Shown piece after piece: positions 45,732 through 58,718 of a stretch of 64,000 nucleotides of DNA. The stretch is from Cherax quadricarinatus. Lineage: Eukaryota; Arthropoda; Malacostraca; Decapoda; Parastacidae. Position numbers and translations under genes: made by a program. Below the pieces are notes generated by a model that did no database searches, was not told where the DNA came from, and saw only the letters and a list, made by a program, of their open reading frames with translations. The number at the start of each line of letters is the position of its first letter. Within the stretch, counting starts at the first letter, position 1. The stretch is taken from NCBI RefSeq assembly GCF_038502225.1, contig NC_091303.1:26674898-26738897 (forward strand), written 5' to 3'.

Positions 45732-48155
45732 GCAGGTACAGTGAGAGTAAAAGGTAGATGGGATACAATGAAAATAGAAGCAGCAAGTAAGAGAGAGGTG
45801 AAGGTGTATAAACTAAAAGAGGAGGCAGTTAGGGTAAGATATAAACAGCTATTGGAGGATAGATGGGCTAGTGAGAGTATAGGCAATAGGGTCGAAGATG
45901 TATGGGGTAGGTTTAAGAATGTAGTGTTAGAGTGTTCAGCAGAAGTTTGTGGTTACAGGAAAGTGGGTGTGGGAGGGAAGAAGAGCGATTGGTGGGATGA
46001 TGATGCAAAGAGAGTAGTAAGGGAGAAAAAGTTAGCATATGTGAGGCTTTTACACAGTAGAAGTGATGCAAGGAGGGAAGAGTATATGGAGAGAAAAAGA
46101 GAGGTTAAGAGAGTGGTGAAGCAATCTAAAAAGAGAGCAAATGAGAGAGTGGGTGAGATGTTATCAACAAATTTTGTTGAAAATAAGAAAAAGTTTTGGA
46201 GTGAGACTAATAAGTTGAGGAAGCCTAGGGAACAAATGGATTTGACAGTTAAAAATAGGAGAGGAGAGTTATTAAATGGAGAGTTAGAGGTGTCGGGAAG
46301 ATGGAGGGAATATTTTGAGGAATTGTTAAATGTTGAAAAGATAGGGAAGCTGTGATTTCGTGTATAGGGCAAGGAAGAATAACATCTTGTAGGAGTGAGG
46401 ACGAGCTAGTTGTGAGTGTGGGGGAAGCTCGTGAGGCAGTGGGTAGAATGAAAGGGGGTAAGGCAGCTGGGATTGATGGGATAAAGATAGAAATGTTAAA
46501 AGTAGGTGGGGATATAGTTTTGGAGTGGTTGGTGCTATTATTTAATAAATGTATGGAAGAGGGTAAGGTGCCTAGGGATTGGCAGTGAGCATGCATAGTT
46601 CCTTTGTATAAAGGCAAAGGGGATAAAAAAGAGTGTAAAAATTATAGGGGAATAAGTCTGTTGAGTATACCTGGTAAAGTGTATGGTAGAGTTATTATTG
46701 AAAGAATTAAGAGTAAGATGGAGAGTATGATAGCAAATGAACAAGGAGGCTTTAGGGAAGGTAGGGGGTGTGTAGACCAAGTGTTTACAGTGAAACATAG
46801 GTGAACAGCATTTAGATAAGGGTAAAGAGGTTTTTGTGGCATTTATGGATTTGGAAAAGGCATATGACAGGGTGGATACGGGGGCAATGTGGTAGATGTT
46901 GCAGGTGTATGGTATAGGAGGTAGGTTACTGAAAGCAGTGAAGAGTTTTTATGAGGATAGTGAGGCTCAGGTTAGAGTATGTAGGAGAGAGGAAAATTAT
47001 TTCCCAGTAAAGGTAGGTCTTAGACAAGGATGTGTGATGTTACCCTGGTTGTTCAATATGTTTATAGATGGGGTTGTAAGAGAAGTGAATGCGAGGGTCT
47101 TGGCAAGAGGTGTGAAGTTAAAAGATAAAGAATCAAACACAAAATGGGAGTCGTCACAGTTGCTCTTTGCTGATGACACTGCATTTGGGAGACTCTGAAG
47201 AGAAGTTGCAGAGGTTGGTAGATGAATTTGGTAGGGTATGTAAAAGAAGAAAATTAAAAGTGAATATAGGAAAGAGTAAGGTGATGAGGATAACAAAAAG
47301 ATTAGGTGACGAAAGATTGGGTATCAGACTGGAGGGAGAGAGTATGGAGGAGGTGAATATATTCAGATATTTGGGAGTGGACGTGTCAGCAGATGGGTCT
47401 ATGAAGGACGAGGTGAATCATAGAATTGATGAGGGGAAAATGGTGAGTGGTGCACTTAGGAGTCTGTAGAGACAAAGAACTTTGTCCATGAAAGGAAAGA
47501 GGGGAATGTAAGAGAGTATAATTGTGCCAACACTCCTCTATGGGTGTGAAGCATGGGTGATGAATGTTGCAATGAGGAGAAGGCTGGAGGCAGTGGAGAT
47601 GTCATGTCTAAGGGCAATGTGTGGTGTGAATATAATGCAGAGAATTCTTAGTTTGGAAATTAGGAGAAGGTGTGGGATTACCAAAACTATTATCCAGAGG
47701 GCTGAGGAGGGGCTGTTGAGGTGGTTCGGACATGTAGAGAGAATGGAACAAAACAGAATGTCTTCGAGAGTGTATAAATCTGTAGTGGAGGGAAGGCAGG
47801 GTAGGGGTCGGCCTAGGAAGGGTTGGAGGGAGGGGGTAAAGGCGGTTTTGCGTGCGAAGGGCTTGGACTTCCAGCAAGCATGCGTGAGCGTATTTGACAG
47901 GAGTGAATGGAGACAAATGGTTTTTAATACTTGACGTGCTGTTGGAGTGTGAGCAAAGTAACATTTATGAAGGGATTCAGGGAAACCGGCAGGCCGGACT
48001 TGAGTCCTGGAGATGGGAAGTACAGTGCCTGCACTCTGACGGAGGGGTGTTAATGTTGCAGTTTTTATAAATGTAGTGTAAAACACCCCTCTGGCAAGAC
48101 AGTGATGGAGTGAATGATGAAAGTTTTTCTTTTTCGGCCGATGTGCTAAAAAAAA
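45732..48155 (+). mobile_element. RTE-type LINE, 5'-truncated and frameshifted
   Basis: Plus-strand pieces in three frames. From 45741 there is a Lys/Arg-rich pre-RT region (WWDDDAKRVVREKKLAYVRL). At 46430-46500 lies VGRMKGGKAAGIDGI, at 46604 KGDKKECKNYRGISLLS, and then FMDLEKAYDRVD. GLRQGCVMLPWLFNMFIDGV is at about 47014-47073 and the catalytic LLFADDT at about 47161-47181. The C-terminus from 47524 (LLYGCEAWVM, LRWFGHVERM, GRGRPRKGWREGV) is diagnostic of the RTE clade. The endonuclease is missing. The 3' end carries GAAAGTTTTTCTTTTTCGGC and a short A run. Stops and frameshifts make it inactive. Confidence 0.88.
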
Positions 48156-49630
48156 ATTACATCCCCTTTATTTATTCCTGTTTTCCATATATACATCTCA
48201 ATCATATTCCCCCTAATTCTACCCCTTTCTAGAGAGTGCAGATTCAGGATCCTCAGTCTATCCTCATAGGGAAGATTTCTGATACATGGGATCAACTTTG
48301 TCATCCTCCTTTGCACGTTTTCCAGAGCATTTATATCCATTCTGTAATACGGTGACCAAAACTGTGCAGCATAATCTAGATGAGGCCTAACCAAGGATAT
48401 ATAGAATTGAAGAACAACCTGAGGACTCCTGTTATTTATGCTCCTTGATATGAAGCCAAGAATTCTTTTCGCTTTATTGTGACACTTATGCACTGTTGTC
48501 TTGGTTTTAGATTACTTCTAACCAGAACTCCCAATTCCTTTTTGCAATCATGAGTATTAAGACATACATTGTATAGTTTATATGTGGAATGGTTATTTTC
48601 TTGTCCAATATTTAGAACTTTGCATTTGTCTATATTAAACTGCATCTGCCACTTCTCCGATCACTGTATCAGTCTATTCAAAGCATCCTGGAATGCTCTA
48701 ATGTCCTCTTTAGAATGAATTAGGCGACCTATTCTGGTGTTATCAGCAAACTTGATTATATCGCCATTTATACCCTCATCAATGTCGTTTATATTAATTG
48801 TGAACAACCCTTGTGGAACACCACTCGTGATGCGCCCCACTCTGATTTCTCCTCATTTATGCAAACTCTCTGCTGCCTATCTGTCAATCACGCCTCTTCA
48901 CAGGAAAAAATTTCTCCTCCTATTCCTTGTGCCTTAATTTTCCTCAACAGCCTCTGAAGAGAAACTCTATCAAAAGCCTTACTGAAGTCCAAACACACAA
49001 TATCATATTCATTACCATGATCTACCTCCTCAAATACCTTGGTGTAAAAAGTTAGTAATTTCATAAGACAGAAACGGCCGTTTGTAAAACCATGCTGAGA
49101 TTCATTAATCAATTTATGCAATTCAAGATGGCCACGAATTGCTTCGACAATTATTGATTCCATAAATTTTCCCACTATGGAGGTAAGGCTTACTAGTCTA
49201 TAGTTCGAAGCTAAGGACCTGTCTCCTACTTTGTAAACAGGTATTACATTTGACTAGCCAAAGGTATGCAAAGCTCCTCTTTACATTCCTTTAAAACCCT
49301 TGAAAACAGTTCATCAGGGCCTGGTCATATGTTCTGTTTTAATTTCTCTATTTGTCTGAGGACCATGTCACTAGTTACCCTAATCGTGCATAGTTTATCA
49401 TCATCCTGTTCTACATAATTTATTATTTCTGGAATTTTTCTAGTATCTTCCTGTGTAAAAACTGAGAGGAAATAAAAGCTAAAAATTTCACACATTTACT
49501 TATGACTGTCAGTGATCTGACCTGAGTTACTTTTGAGTGGGCCTAACATGTCCCTAATCTTACTTCTATATACCTGAGAGAAACCTTTTGGGTTAGTCTT
49601 CAAATCCATTGCCACTTTAGCCTCATAATA

Positions 49631-49668
<38 letters not shown>

Positions 49669-50887
49669 GTTTGACAAGGTTAAGGATCCCTAACTTTATT
49701 GACAGCTATTTACAGGTTAAGGATTCCTAACTTTATTGGCAAGCTAAGAGCTGTTACCTACATCAGCTCATTTGAAAGCATTTTTATTGTTATGAGACAT
49801 ACAAGTAGGGAACAGGATGAAGTTGGAGCCATCTGTGGGCCAGCATTTTCATTTGATCAACTGACTTTATCTCGTTGACATCATTATGCTGTACGAATGT
49901 GTTCCATACTCGAGTCATCCTGGGTATGTATGATCTCAGATGGAGTGATGTTCTGGAGAAGGGTACAGCCAGAGTGAAGTTGCTGCTTTCTGCCCGTCTT
50001 GTGGCATAAAAGCTTGTTTCACGCTGTCCTCGAAGTGGATCCAAGTGTGGTATTTTGACAATATTGGCCTTGTACATAACAGTAAGGCCACCCACATCCC
50101 TCCTATGTTGAAGGCTCTGCTGAAATGACAGATCTATCCAGGATGGGTCCAGGCGAGAGATGAGACGTCTTGCTCTGTTCTCTACTCTGTCAAGCAGTGG
50201 CAGATGAGAGAGGGGGCAGGCAAACCAAGAAAGTGGAGCATACTCAAGGTGTGAGCGTACTTGTGCCTCGTACAGGATCTTTTAGCTTTTCTTATTCCTT
50301 TTATTATTTCTCTCTTTAATTGAATATATTCATTTCTTAATTGTCCATCCCCTCTTTTGATACGCCTATATATGCCTCTCTTTTCACCAATGAGATGTTT
50401 TAATCTACTGTTTATCCATTTGGGATCATTTTTGGTTGATCTGATTTCCCTACTTGGAACATAAGTTGTTTAGGAAGTTAGAACTATGCTTTGAAAAACG
50501 TCATATTAGCAACCAACACCACATACCTGTCCCATAATCAGGTCGTTCCAATTTAGTCCACCCAGGTAATTTCTCAGCCCCATGAAATCGGCCAAGCGGA
50601 AGTCTGGGACAGAGACTTTTTTGCAGTTATTTGGGTAATTCCATGATATATTGAAAGTAAGTGATTTGTGATCGCTTTCCCCAAGCTCATCATTAACCTC
50701 AAGATTATTAATTAGTGATTCTTTGCTGGCAAGAACCAAGTCAAGCAGATTGTTTCCTCTAGTCTGTTCTGTCACAAACTGTTCTAAAAAGCAATCCTGA
50801 ATCGTATAAAAAAAGTCACTAGGCTCAAGACTTCCTGCCATATTGTTTCGGGGGCCAACGCCCCCGCGGCCCGGTCTGAGACCAGGC
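48156..50887 (-). mobile_element. LINE (jockey/CR1-like), antisense, decayed, with nested insert
   Basis: Minus-strand reverse transcriptase fragments. The C-terminal ISLVRPHLDYAAQFWSPYY and RIRGNMIEMYIWK are at 48146-48493, and FNIDKCKVLNIG is at about 48600-48640. INESQHGFTNGRFCLMKLLT with CLDFSKAFDRVS is at 48888-49175. A C-terminal endonuclease remnant (NNLLDLVLASKESLINNLEV, GESDHKSLTFNI) is at about 50640-50780. It is interrupted at 49631-50277. Its upstream edge (50847-50887) is the GC-rich SINE/LINE tail module. The coding frame is broken in many places. Confidence 0.8.
49631..50277 (-). mobile_element. Poly(A)-tailed LINE 3' fragment nested in the LINE above
   Basis: The plus strand shows a T run of about 31 bases at 49633-49663, the poly(A) tail of a minus-strand insert. 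A minus-strand frame of 101 codons (49790-50095) reads VPFSRTSLHLRSYIPRMTRV and then WNTFVQHNDVNEI, the C-terminal region of a LINE reverse transcriptase. ATCTTTT recurs on both sides as a possible target duplication. Confidence 0.75.
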
Positions 50888-52164
50888 ACGTAGAGGAGAC
50901 ATGTAAAAGACTATCTATTAAGATCAAGGAACATACACACCCTTGTAGCAAAAACTTCCAAAGTAATACCTACCTATTGCATATGTACACACACCAAGAG
51001 AGATATGATGAAATATAATGAAGCCTAGCTGATCATCAGGGAGCTAGATTTATGGATATGCCACTGTTCAGAAATATCCCTGATAGTGATAACAAATTTG
51101 GTAGTGCAGAAAGCAAGAAATTATAACATATATGCTAAATTAGCACACATGCTTCTCGAACACGCGTCACCCCACCCCACCCTCCGAATATAGCCATCAG
51201 GTGACCTCATATCAGTTCAGCTCACCTGACCTCACTAAAGTTCAGCTTGCCGTGTATATACTTTTTCTTATATAAACGAATTTTTCTCATGATCCATGCA
51301 TGGAGTGAACAAGATCCCAGGACCGAAATGTAGCCATAATACAATGTCCTAAGTGCTTGCTCACATGTCTTAAACCATCCTCAGACCAGCAACCAGGTGT
51401 TTGGACATATTAGTTATAGTATCCAAAAGTCTTAAAGTTCATTATACCCTCAACACTCTGATACCTACTGTATTATTAAATTAACTTCAGAGGAGAATAA
51501 TAATCAATTATCATTTCTCAATATGCTGTTACTCAAAAGTGGTAGCAGAATTTCACTTAAGGTTTACCGAAAACCGACTTACAGGAATGATTTGCTGCAT
51601 TCTTCTCTCGCCGTAACAACAGGACTAAGAAAGCAGTTATAGTTTTTTTTCCTCAGGGCTTTCGAAATTTACAATCCACAATTCTATGAAAAAAAATGCT
51701 CATACCTCACACATGCAGTCAACTAGCTGCACTTCTTACGCCTCATATGAGACTGCAGTAAGCATGTGGCACGCATCCTTGTGAAGACCTACAACACGGT
51801 TGAAGGAGAACCTCAAATATATCGTTCCGCTGATCAGCGACTTAACAACTAACAATAAACTAGTTAAAACAGCCATTAACTCTTCGACATTTATTAAGAA
51901 CTTAGTGCAGATACATAAGTGACTTTATCATTAGCGAAGGAGTATGCATGCCAAGTGGGAGAGGAGGGCATGAGAAAAATTGTGTTGGTGCAGCACAAAG
52001 ATCTCCGGAGCTAGGATACGAGCGCACAAATACGCCTGCAGCTGTGGCGATCACAGCATACACAGCACAAATACTCCCGTAGCCGTGGCGCCACGATCAA
52101 CTCACAGCATATAATATCTCGAACACCTTATGAAATGGAATGCAGCCATGGTTGACGTTCGTGA
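50888..52164. other. Unassigned part of intron 3
   Basis: 1.28 kb without a supported gene. At about 51323-51370 a decayed copy of a motif recurs (ACCGAAATGTAGCCATAATA, then CTCACATGTCTTA). It matches GCGAAACGTTTCGGAATAAA at 57351 and CCGAAACGTTTCCTTTAATA at 55499, so it is probably a transposon 3' end. Confidence 0.5.
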
Positions 52165-52901
52165 AATTTATTTATTTATTCTCTATAAAGATTACAATGT
52201 TGAATTTACAGAATTTGGTGGTTGTGTGGTTTACATGTAGTTAAATAATGATTACAGAGTGTACCACTAGAACGCCTAGCATGGCTAGGCATTTCGGGCA
52301 GACTTAGTTTAATTCTTTATTTTAAAATATTACAAATTATGAGGTAAGTTGGTATTATGGCTAAGTGACTAAATACTAGTTTGTGAGTTTAGCAATGTGA
52401 ATGCTTTTGTTTTGGCACAGTACATAGTTTCAGTATTGGAGTATCATAGGATTCATTATTTTAAGATTGAGATTAATATTTCTGTTTATGGTCAAATGGG
52501 TGAGTGAGCGTAAGTGTGAATCACCAGGTGGTATTCGTGTAGTTAGTTGATGGGGTGTATCAGAGAGATAAGATGTTTTCTAATGGTAGTTTTGAAGGTG
52601 ATGAATGTGTCTGCAGTTCTAGAGTTCTCAGGTAGGGTGTTCCAGATTTTAGGGCCTTTGACATACATTGAATTTTTGTAAAGGTTTCGTCGGACACGGG
52701 GAATGTCGTAGAGATGTTTGTGTCTGGTGTTATGCCTGTGGGTTCTGTCACAACTATCAAGAAAGTGTTTTAGGTCAAGGTTGATATTGGAGTTTAAGGT
52801 CCTGTAGATGTAGATTGCACAGTAATAAGTGTGGATGTACTGAACAGGGAGTAAGTTTAGATCTATGAAGAGTGGGGGGGGGGTGTTGCCAGGGATGGGA
52901 T

Positions 52902-53570
52902 TTACTGATTATTATATAGTGTGAGAAGGGCATTTTGCGGCACGTAGTATCGTATCTTGGAAAGGATCCCAACCGTTTTGGATACTTTTTTGGTTATGTG
53001 TTGGATATGGGTGCTGAATTTCAGGTTGTTGTCAAGGTATAGGCCTAGGAATTTGCCCTCATTATGTCTGGTAATTAGAGTGTTGTCGATCTTAATGTTA
53101 ATTTGTGCATCTCCTGCTCTGCTACCAAACATAATATAGTAGGTTTTGTCAGTGTTAAGCGTAAGTTTATTGGCTGTCATCCAAGTCGATATTTTGATCA
53201 GCTCCTCGTTAACAATGGTGTTGAGGGTGGCAAGATTAGGGTGAGAGATGACATAAGTCGTGTCGTCAGCAAAGAGAATGGGTTTCAGGTGTTGGGATAC
53301 GTTTGGAAGATCATTGATGTACATGAGGAAGAGCAGGGGACCAAGGACACTTCCCTGCGGAACTCCAGTATCAAGTGGCCGTGTTGTTGATGCTGTGTCT
53401 TTAATGGTGACATACTGATACCTATTAGTAAGGTAAGATTTGAAATAAGCAAGCGCATGGCCTCTTATACCGTAATGGTCAAGTTTGTGGAGTAGGATGT
53501 CGTGGTCTACTGTGTCAAAAGCTTTTCTTAGGTCAATAAAAATTCCTAGTGGATATTCCTTATTTTCCAA
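52902..53570 (-). pseudogene. LINE reverse transcriptase palm and thumb
   Basis: 222 codons in the same frame as the upstream piece, separated only by a TAA. It starts ENKEYPLGIFIDLRKAFDTV, the first catalytic Asp region. LDTGVPQGSVLGPLLFLMYI follows, then FADDTTYV with the two catalytic Asp residues, then the ISTWMTANKLTLNTDKTYYI block. The frame ends at about 52910, where alignment to the older copy indicates loss of about 100 bp beside a run of 10 G (plus strand). The C-terminus continues in another frame. Confidence 0.85.
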
Positions 53571-53576
53571 TGCTGT

Positions 53577-55277
53577 TTAAAGCAGATCTAGCATTTTTAT
53601 GATTGCATCATCAGTGCTTTTATTTTTCCTGAATCCAAATTGGCAGGGGTTGAGTATGTTTTGTGTTGTTATAAATGAATATAGTCTCCTGTGCACGAGT
53701 TTCTCGAAGATTTTGGATAGCAATGGTAAGTTTGATATTGGCCTATAGTTGTTTAAGTCTGTAGGGCCACCACCTTTATGTATTGGTGTAACCCTTGCCA
53801 TCTTGAGTAGTTTCGGGAAGGTGCTAGTTTCTAGTGACTTGTTAAAAAGTAATGAAATAGCATGCGAAAGGATATGGGCCGCTCGCTTGTACAGTAATGG
53901 TGGGACATTAGACAGATTCCCTGAGTTGTTTTTAAGTGACTTTATAATCTCGGTGACTTCCGAGGGCTCAGTTGGTGCAAGATAGAAGGAATTTGGGAAA
54001 TTCCCATCTAGGTAGTCCCCGGCATGGGCATTGGTATGTGGGATTTTATTGGCGAGATTAGATCCTATGGTTGAGAAGAAGTCGTTTATCTTGTTAGCTG
54101 TGTCAGTGGGATGTAGTGGTGTTTCATTAGGTTTAGTTAGGACAATATTCTTGTTTTTTTTCAGTTTGTGGGTCCCTAGAATCTGAGAGAGTTTTTTCCA
54201 GGTCTTTTTTATATCTCCTCTAGTGTCTGTGAATCTACTGGAGTAGTATAGTTGTTTGGCTTTCTTTATTACTTTGGTGAGAACTGATGAATAGTGTTTA
54301 AGAATATCTTTGTGTATTAAGCCCTGTCTATATTGCTTTTCATATTGGTGTTTCTTGTCAATGGATTTCAGAATGGTACTGGTTAGCCATGGGCAACCAA
54401 GCCGTTTGTTTGTGATCTGTTTCGTTTTTATAGGACAATGTTTGTTGTATAGTTTAAGTAATTTGTTAAGAAAAATGTCTGTCCAGTCATCAATACCATT
54501 GGCCTTGGAGAATTCTGTAGGCCAGTCAACAATCTCTAGGTCAGCTGTGAACTTCCTTATTGAGGCCTCGTCATGGAGTCTAAATGAGACTTTGTTGTAT
54601 TCAAGTGGTGGTTTATTAATGTTTGTCAGGAGGAAGGTAGGGTAGTGGTCTGTAGTGCTATCTGTGATTATCCCTGATTTAAGGGGGGCTAGTATATTGG
54701 TCCATATGTGGTCTATTATGGTTGCACTTGTCTCAGTGAGCCTGGTTGGTTTAGTTATTGTTGGCATGAAAAGTGTGTTGTTCATAATGTTGATGAAATC
54801 AGTTACAGGCTGATCATCTAGTAAGCCAAGGTTGATGTTGAAGTCTCCAGCTATGAGAAGGTGGTGCTTATTCATTTGTCTGTTTGTTATTAGTGACTTT
54901 AATTTCTCACTGAAATTTGGGATGTTTGTGTGGGGTATCCGGTAAATGGCACCGATTGTTATAGGTGTCTTAAGGTTTTTTACAGTAAAATTAGCAAAAA
55001 TGTATTCCCCATATTCATCACTAAAGCAAGTGGTGCTAATACAAGATAATTGGTTAGAGTAATAGATTGCAATACCACCCCCAACTTGGTTTGGTCTGCA
55101 GTTGTGAATTGCTGTGTATCCTGGTAGAGGGTAGATATCTATTGTGTCCTGCTTAAGCCAGGTCTCAGTAAGAATAATGCAGGAGAAGGGTGTCTGACGA
55201 AATGATTGGAGGCCGTCTAAATAGCTATTACCAACACTATCCCACAGACGTCCGGCAGTTTCACCATATCCAAACAC
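53577..55277 (-). pseudogene. LINE endonuclease and N-terminal reverse transcriptase
   Basis: 566 codons. An AP-like endonuclease spans residues about 30-240: the metal-binding Glu in CIILTETWLKQ, VGGGIAIYYSNQL, LIAGDFNINLGLLD with the catalytic Asp and Asn, IIDHIWTN, and TTDHYPTFL with the terminal His. A linker follows, then the reverse transcriptase N-terminus MARVTPIHKGGGPTDLNNYR and NPCQFGFRKNKSTDDAI. It ends at TAA (53577-53579), the only break before the palm domain. The first strand of the endonuclease is missing, so the true start codon is lost. Confidence 0.87.
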
Positions 55278-55285
55278 TTGGTAAA

Positions 55286-56848
55286 CAAAAAGTTACCCAT
55301 ATTGGAGACGGCCATCATGTGATAACTACCTAGAACATAGGAGCACTGCCGCAGGCCTTCTGGTCCATATTAGGCAGGTTCTCAAAGCCAAACTCTTCTC
55401 ACTCACAGCATACCTTCACCTTCGCTTTGTTACCTGGCTTCCGCCACTACATACGCTCCATTCTCAGCTGTATCTATATTAGCACTGAAGTCACTCGTGC
55501 CGAAACGTTTCCTTTAATAAATACCATGAAGCGTACATTAAATGTATGTATTCACATATTTAGGTGATGCGCACCTCAGGTGATATGTTCACCCAATACT
55601 TTTTACCTGGAGTTTGAGAGTCTATTTTCTATAATAAGGAAAGAAAGCGAAATGTATAAAACAAGGGCATAAATTAATATATCTATATTCTATTAAGTTT
55701 CTCTAGTAATATGTACAAATTGGTATGCATGTTTGCAAGGCCTGATACATAAATTACGCAAGAAATTTTCCATGGACATAAGGCAACAAATTAGTTGGGT
55801 AGTTAAAGGAAATTTATCATAATGGAATATCTACGTTGTCCTAAAAATGGTTCGAGAGCTTCCAGTAAACATGCCCAGGAGCTGTGACACGGGTATGAAA
55901 AAAAAAATAAAAATAAAAATTGTTAGGTTAGTATTGCAATAAGAAAAGCTCTAAACCTGTGTGGATCACACAACACGCGTTTAAGGAATAAAACGAATTA
56001 AACATATGCCTGGAAAAATATCTGGAAACTGCCTCAGTTCACATCTAAATCAGGTTTACATCCTATTAGTTTAAAATAAAAACTTGCACTCCCATTCACA
56101 GCCTCAGTTGAACATGGTTCTGAGGACACAAAAAACTTCCATGGCCCAGAGCCCCTCCAACAAGGCACTTGCTCTGACAGCCTCTTCAAGTGCTGCCACA
56201 TAATAGAAATGTCACAATTTAACTTTTTAGGATAGTCTAGGTTAGATCTCCATAATTTTCCACCTAAAACTATAATATTTATTGCAATTAATGTATAAAT
56301 GTATAACATTCTGTAAAACCATTTGTAGTTAAGGTAAATAAAAATGATCTTATCAAAGCCTAGTTAGTGCTCGATGTTCTCTTACCAATATAGGTCACTA
56401 TCATCATAACAAAGGTTTGGCACTCGAATTAGAGCACCAGGTTAAGTTTTTGCACAAACGTATATGAATACTTTTAAAGAATATTCTTGATGACTCAGAG
56501 AGCAGTTAAGTTAGCTTTCTACATGTTAGGTGGAATAGCATATTAAGGAGGATCATTCCTGAAGCCAACAAACTTCCACAATGTCATACTAAGTAATAAT
56601 TGTAAATAAGAATTGCATGTATTAGATCATGTTGTAAGCTACACACAACCTGAATTCACGTCCCCGCCTCCCAGTAGTCTGCCCCTCGCCTCTGATATTT
56701 GCTCCGCTCTTACCTTCAAAATTGTAGTGTATATTTTTTTATCTCCTTTGTTACGTCTGGAATTGCGAAAATTGTGAGAATATATATTTATAAGTATTGT
56801 TGCAGTCGTGTGTCTTGTGTGTATATAAAAGTGAAAGACCAGTAACAC
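55286..56848. other. Unassigned part of intron 3
   Basis: 1.56 kb, AT-rich. CCGAAACGTTTCCTTTAATA at 55499-55518 matches the recurrent transposon 3' motif. At 55918-55985 TTGTTAGGTTAGTATTGCAA leads to GCTCTAAACCTGTGTGG, a decayed copy of the repeat at 56849. A 91-codon minus-strand frame (56034-56309) has no recognisable domain and is not called. Confidence 0.5.
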
Positions 56849-57003
56849 AAAAATTATGGTGAGCACTAAACCCGGAGGGATTATACAGCGTCTGGAGAAT
56901 GTATAAGAAGGTATTTAGGCTTAATTCAGGGAATGGGAAAACAGACCCAATTCCCTAGATCAAGAGCTCCCTCACCTGCATCAACGAACTTTCCTTGACG
57001 GGA
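56849..57003 (+). mobile_element. SINE-like repeat with AAACCCGGAGG head
   Basis: ATGGTGAGCACTAAACCCGG, GATTATACAGCGTCTGG, TTTAGGCTTAATTCAGGG and CCAATTCCCTAGATCAAGAG match the copy at 63826-64000 in order. It has no coding capacity; fragments also lie at 41498, 55950 and 59125. Confidence 0.75.
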
Positions 57004-57078
57004 CACACAAAAGCCAAATGTCTATCGATAAATGGCTTTGACAGATGGTAACTAATTAAAAAAAAGAGGAATGGCAGA

Positions 57079-57244
<166 letters not shown>

Positions 57245-57442
57245 GTAATCAGTCCATCACCCTTGATGGGTGATGGACTGATTACGTCTTCACATCTCTA
57301 CTGTGCCTGCCTACTTTCTGTATTCGACTGAAGAAGCCTACTGTGTAGGCGAAACGTTTCGGAATAAAGTTGCCTAACTGTTGCCTATGTGTCTTACCTA
57401 CCAACCATGGGTTCGAGTCCTTGGCTAGTGCAGTGTTGTTAT

Positions 57443-57443
<1 letters not shown>
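57245..57443. mobile_element. Inserted sequence with perfect 18-bp hairpin and CGAAACGTTTCG palindrome
   Basis: GTAATCAGTCCATCACCC (57245-57262), loop TTGAT, then its exact complement (57268-57285). After about 65 bp comes GGCGAAACGTTTCGGAATAA, containing a 12-bp palindrome and AATAAA, and it ends at the next TA array. Similar CGAAACGTTTC-AATAAA motifs lie at 55499 and (decayed) 51323. A 3' end of a Penelope-like or other transposon is my guess. Confidence 0.55.
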
Positions 57444-57540
<97 letters not shown>

Positions 57541-57545
57541 ATATA
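57444..57545. repeat. (TA)n microsatellite 2
   Basis: About 48 TA units up to the MITE left end, with TACATGTATA near its right edge. Confidence 0.97.
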
Positions 57546-58039
<494 letters not shown>

Positions 58040-58231
58040 TATTCAAATACTGTATGTTGTAATTTCTTATAAATTAAATTTTATTTTTCAAATGGCAACA
58101 AAATCGAAGTTGCATGGAAGGCTTAATGGACAACTACTATGTAGAACATCTGGGGTATATGGCTTGATGTGTTATATCACAATGTTATGTACTCACCTAT
58201 ATCTATGTATGAGTATGTGTGTGTGTTGCAG

Positions 58232-58323
58232 GTGGTGGCTGGGGAGCAAGAGCTTCACCAGGTGGACGGGGATGAGCAGGTGCAACACATCAGCTTCATC
58301 ATTGAACATCCATTCTATGACCC
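58232..58323 (+). CDS. Trypsin-like serine protease, coding exon 4
   Basis: The acceptor is a GT-rich tract ending TTGCAG and the donor GTAAGT is at 58324; 92 bp, phase 0 to 2. It encodes VVAGEQELHQVDGDEQVQHI and then SFIIEHPFYDP. The pattern VVAGE...HP.(Y/F) is the segment between His57 and Asp102 in crustacean trypsins (LRVVAGE is restored across the junction with exon 3). It lies 15.6 kb from exon 3 because of the LINE pile-up in between. Confidence 0.92.
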
Positions 58324-58718
58324 GTAAGTTACCTACTCATATTTTCTCATAATTACACTACCGTGAATTACCTCCATCAACACCTTATCTGAGGTTCCTG
58401 GAGCTGTCCTGTACATCGATTTAATGTTCAAATTATGCAGAAATGCACATCCAACAATTTCGGCTCCTATTTGAGAGGTGTAAACCCAATATAACCTCTA
58501 GAGCGACGAAAATTCTTCTTATTTTCACTAACGTTTTCTTGGCTCATTCAAAAACACAATGGCGAGTGACCTCTGCGCAGGTGCAGAGCTTCCCATTTTT
58601 TATAATATAATTTTTATTAAATACAATATAAACCATCAATTTACATATAAAATACTGTATTTCCGTAAATATATACAGTATTTTCCACATGTGCTGTGAT
58701 GTTCTGTTGTGTCTCGGT

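Larger units (their letters stand above)
52165..55285 (-). mobile_element. LINE with endonuclease and reverse transcriptase (CR1/jockey-like), antisense
   Basis: 3.1-kb copy, the best preserved LINE here. It carries most of the endonuclease, the whole reverse transcriptase palm, and the C-terminal end (KGPKIWNTLPENSRTADTFI, about 52585-52650). The 3' end is an AT-rich untranslated region closing in TTTA repeats at about 52166. It is 5'-truncated within the first strands of the endonuclease. Damage is limited: one stop at 53577-53579 and a deletion plus frameshift at about 52870-52910. Confidence 0.88.
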
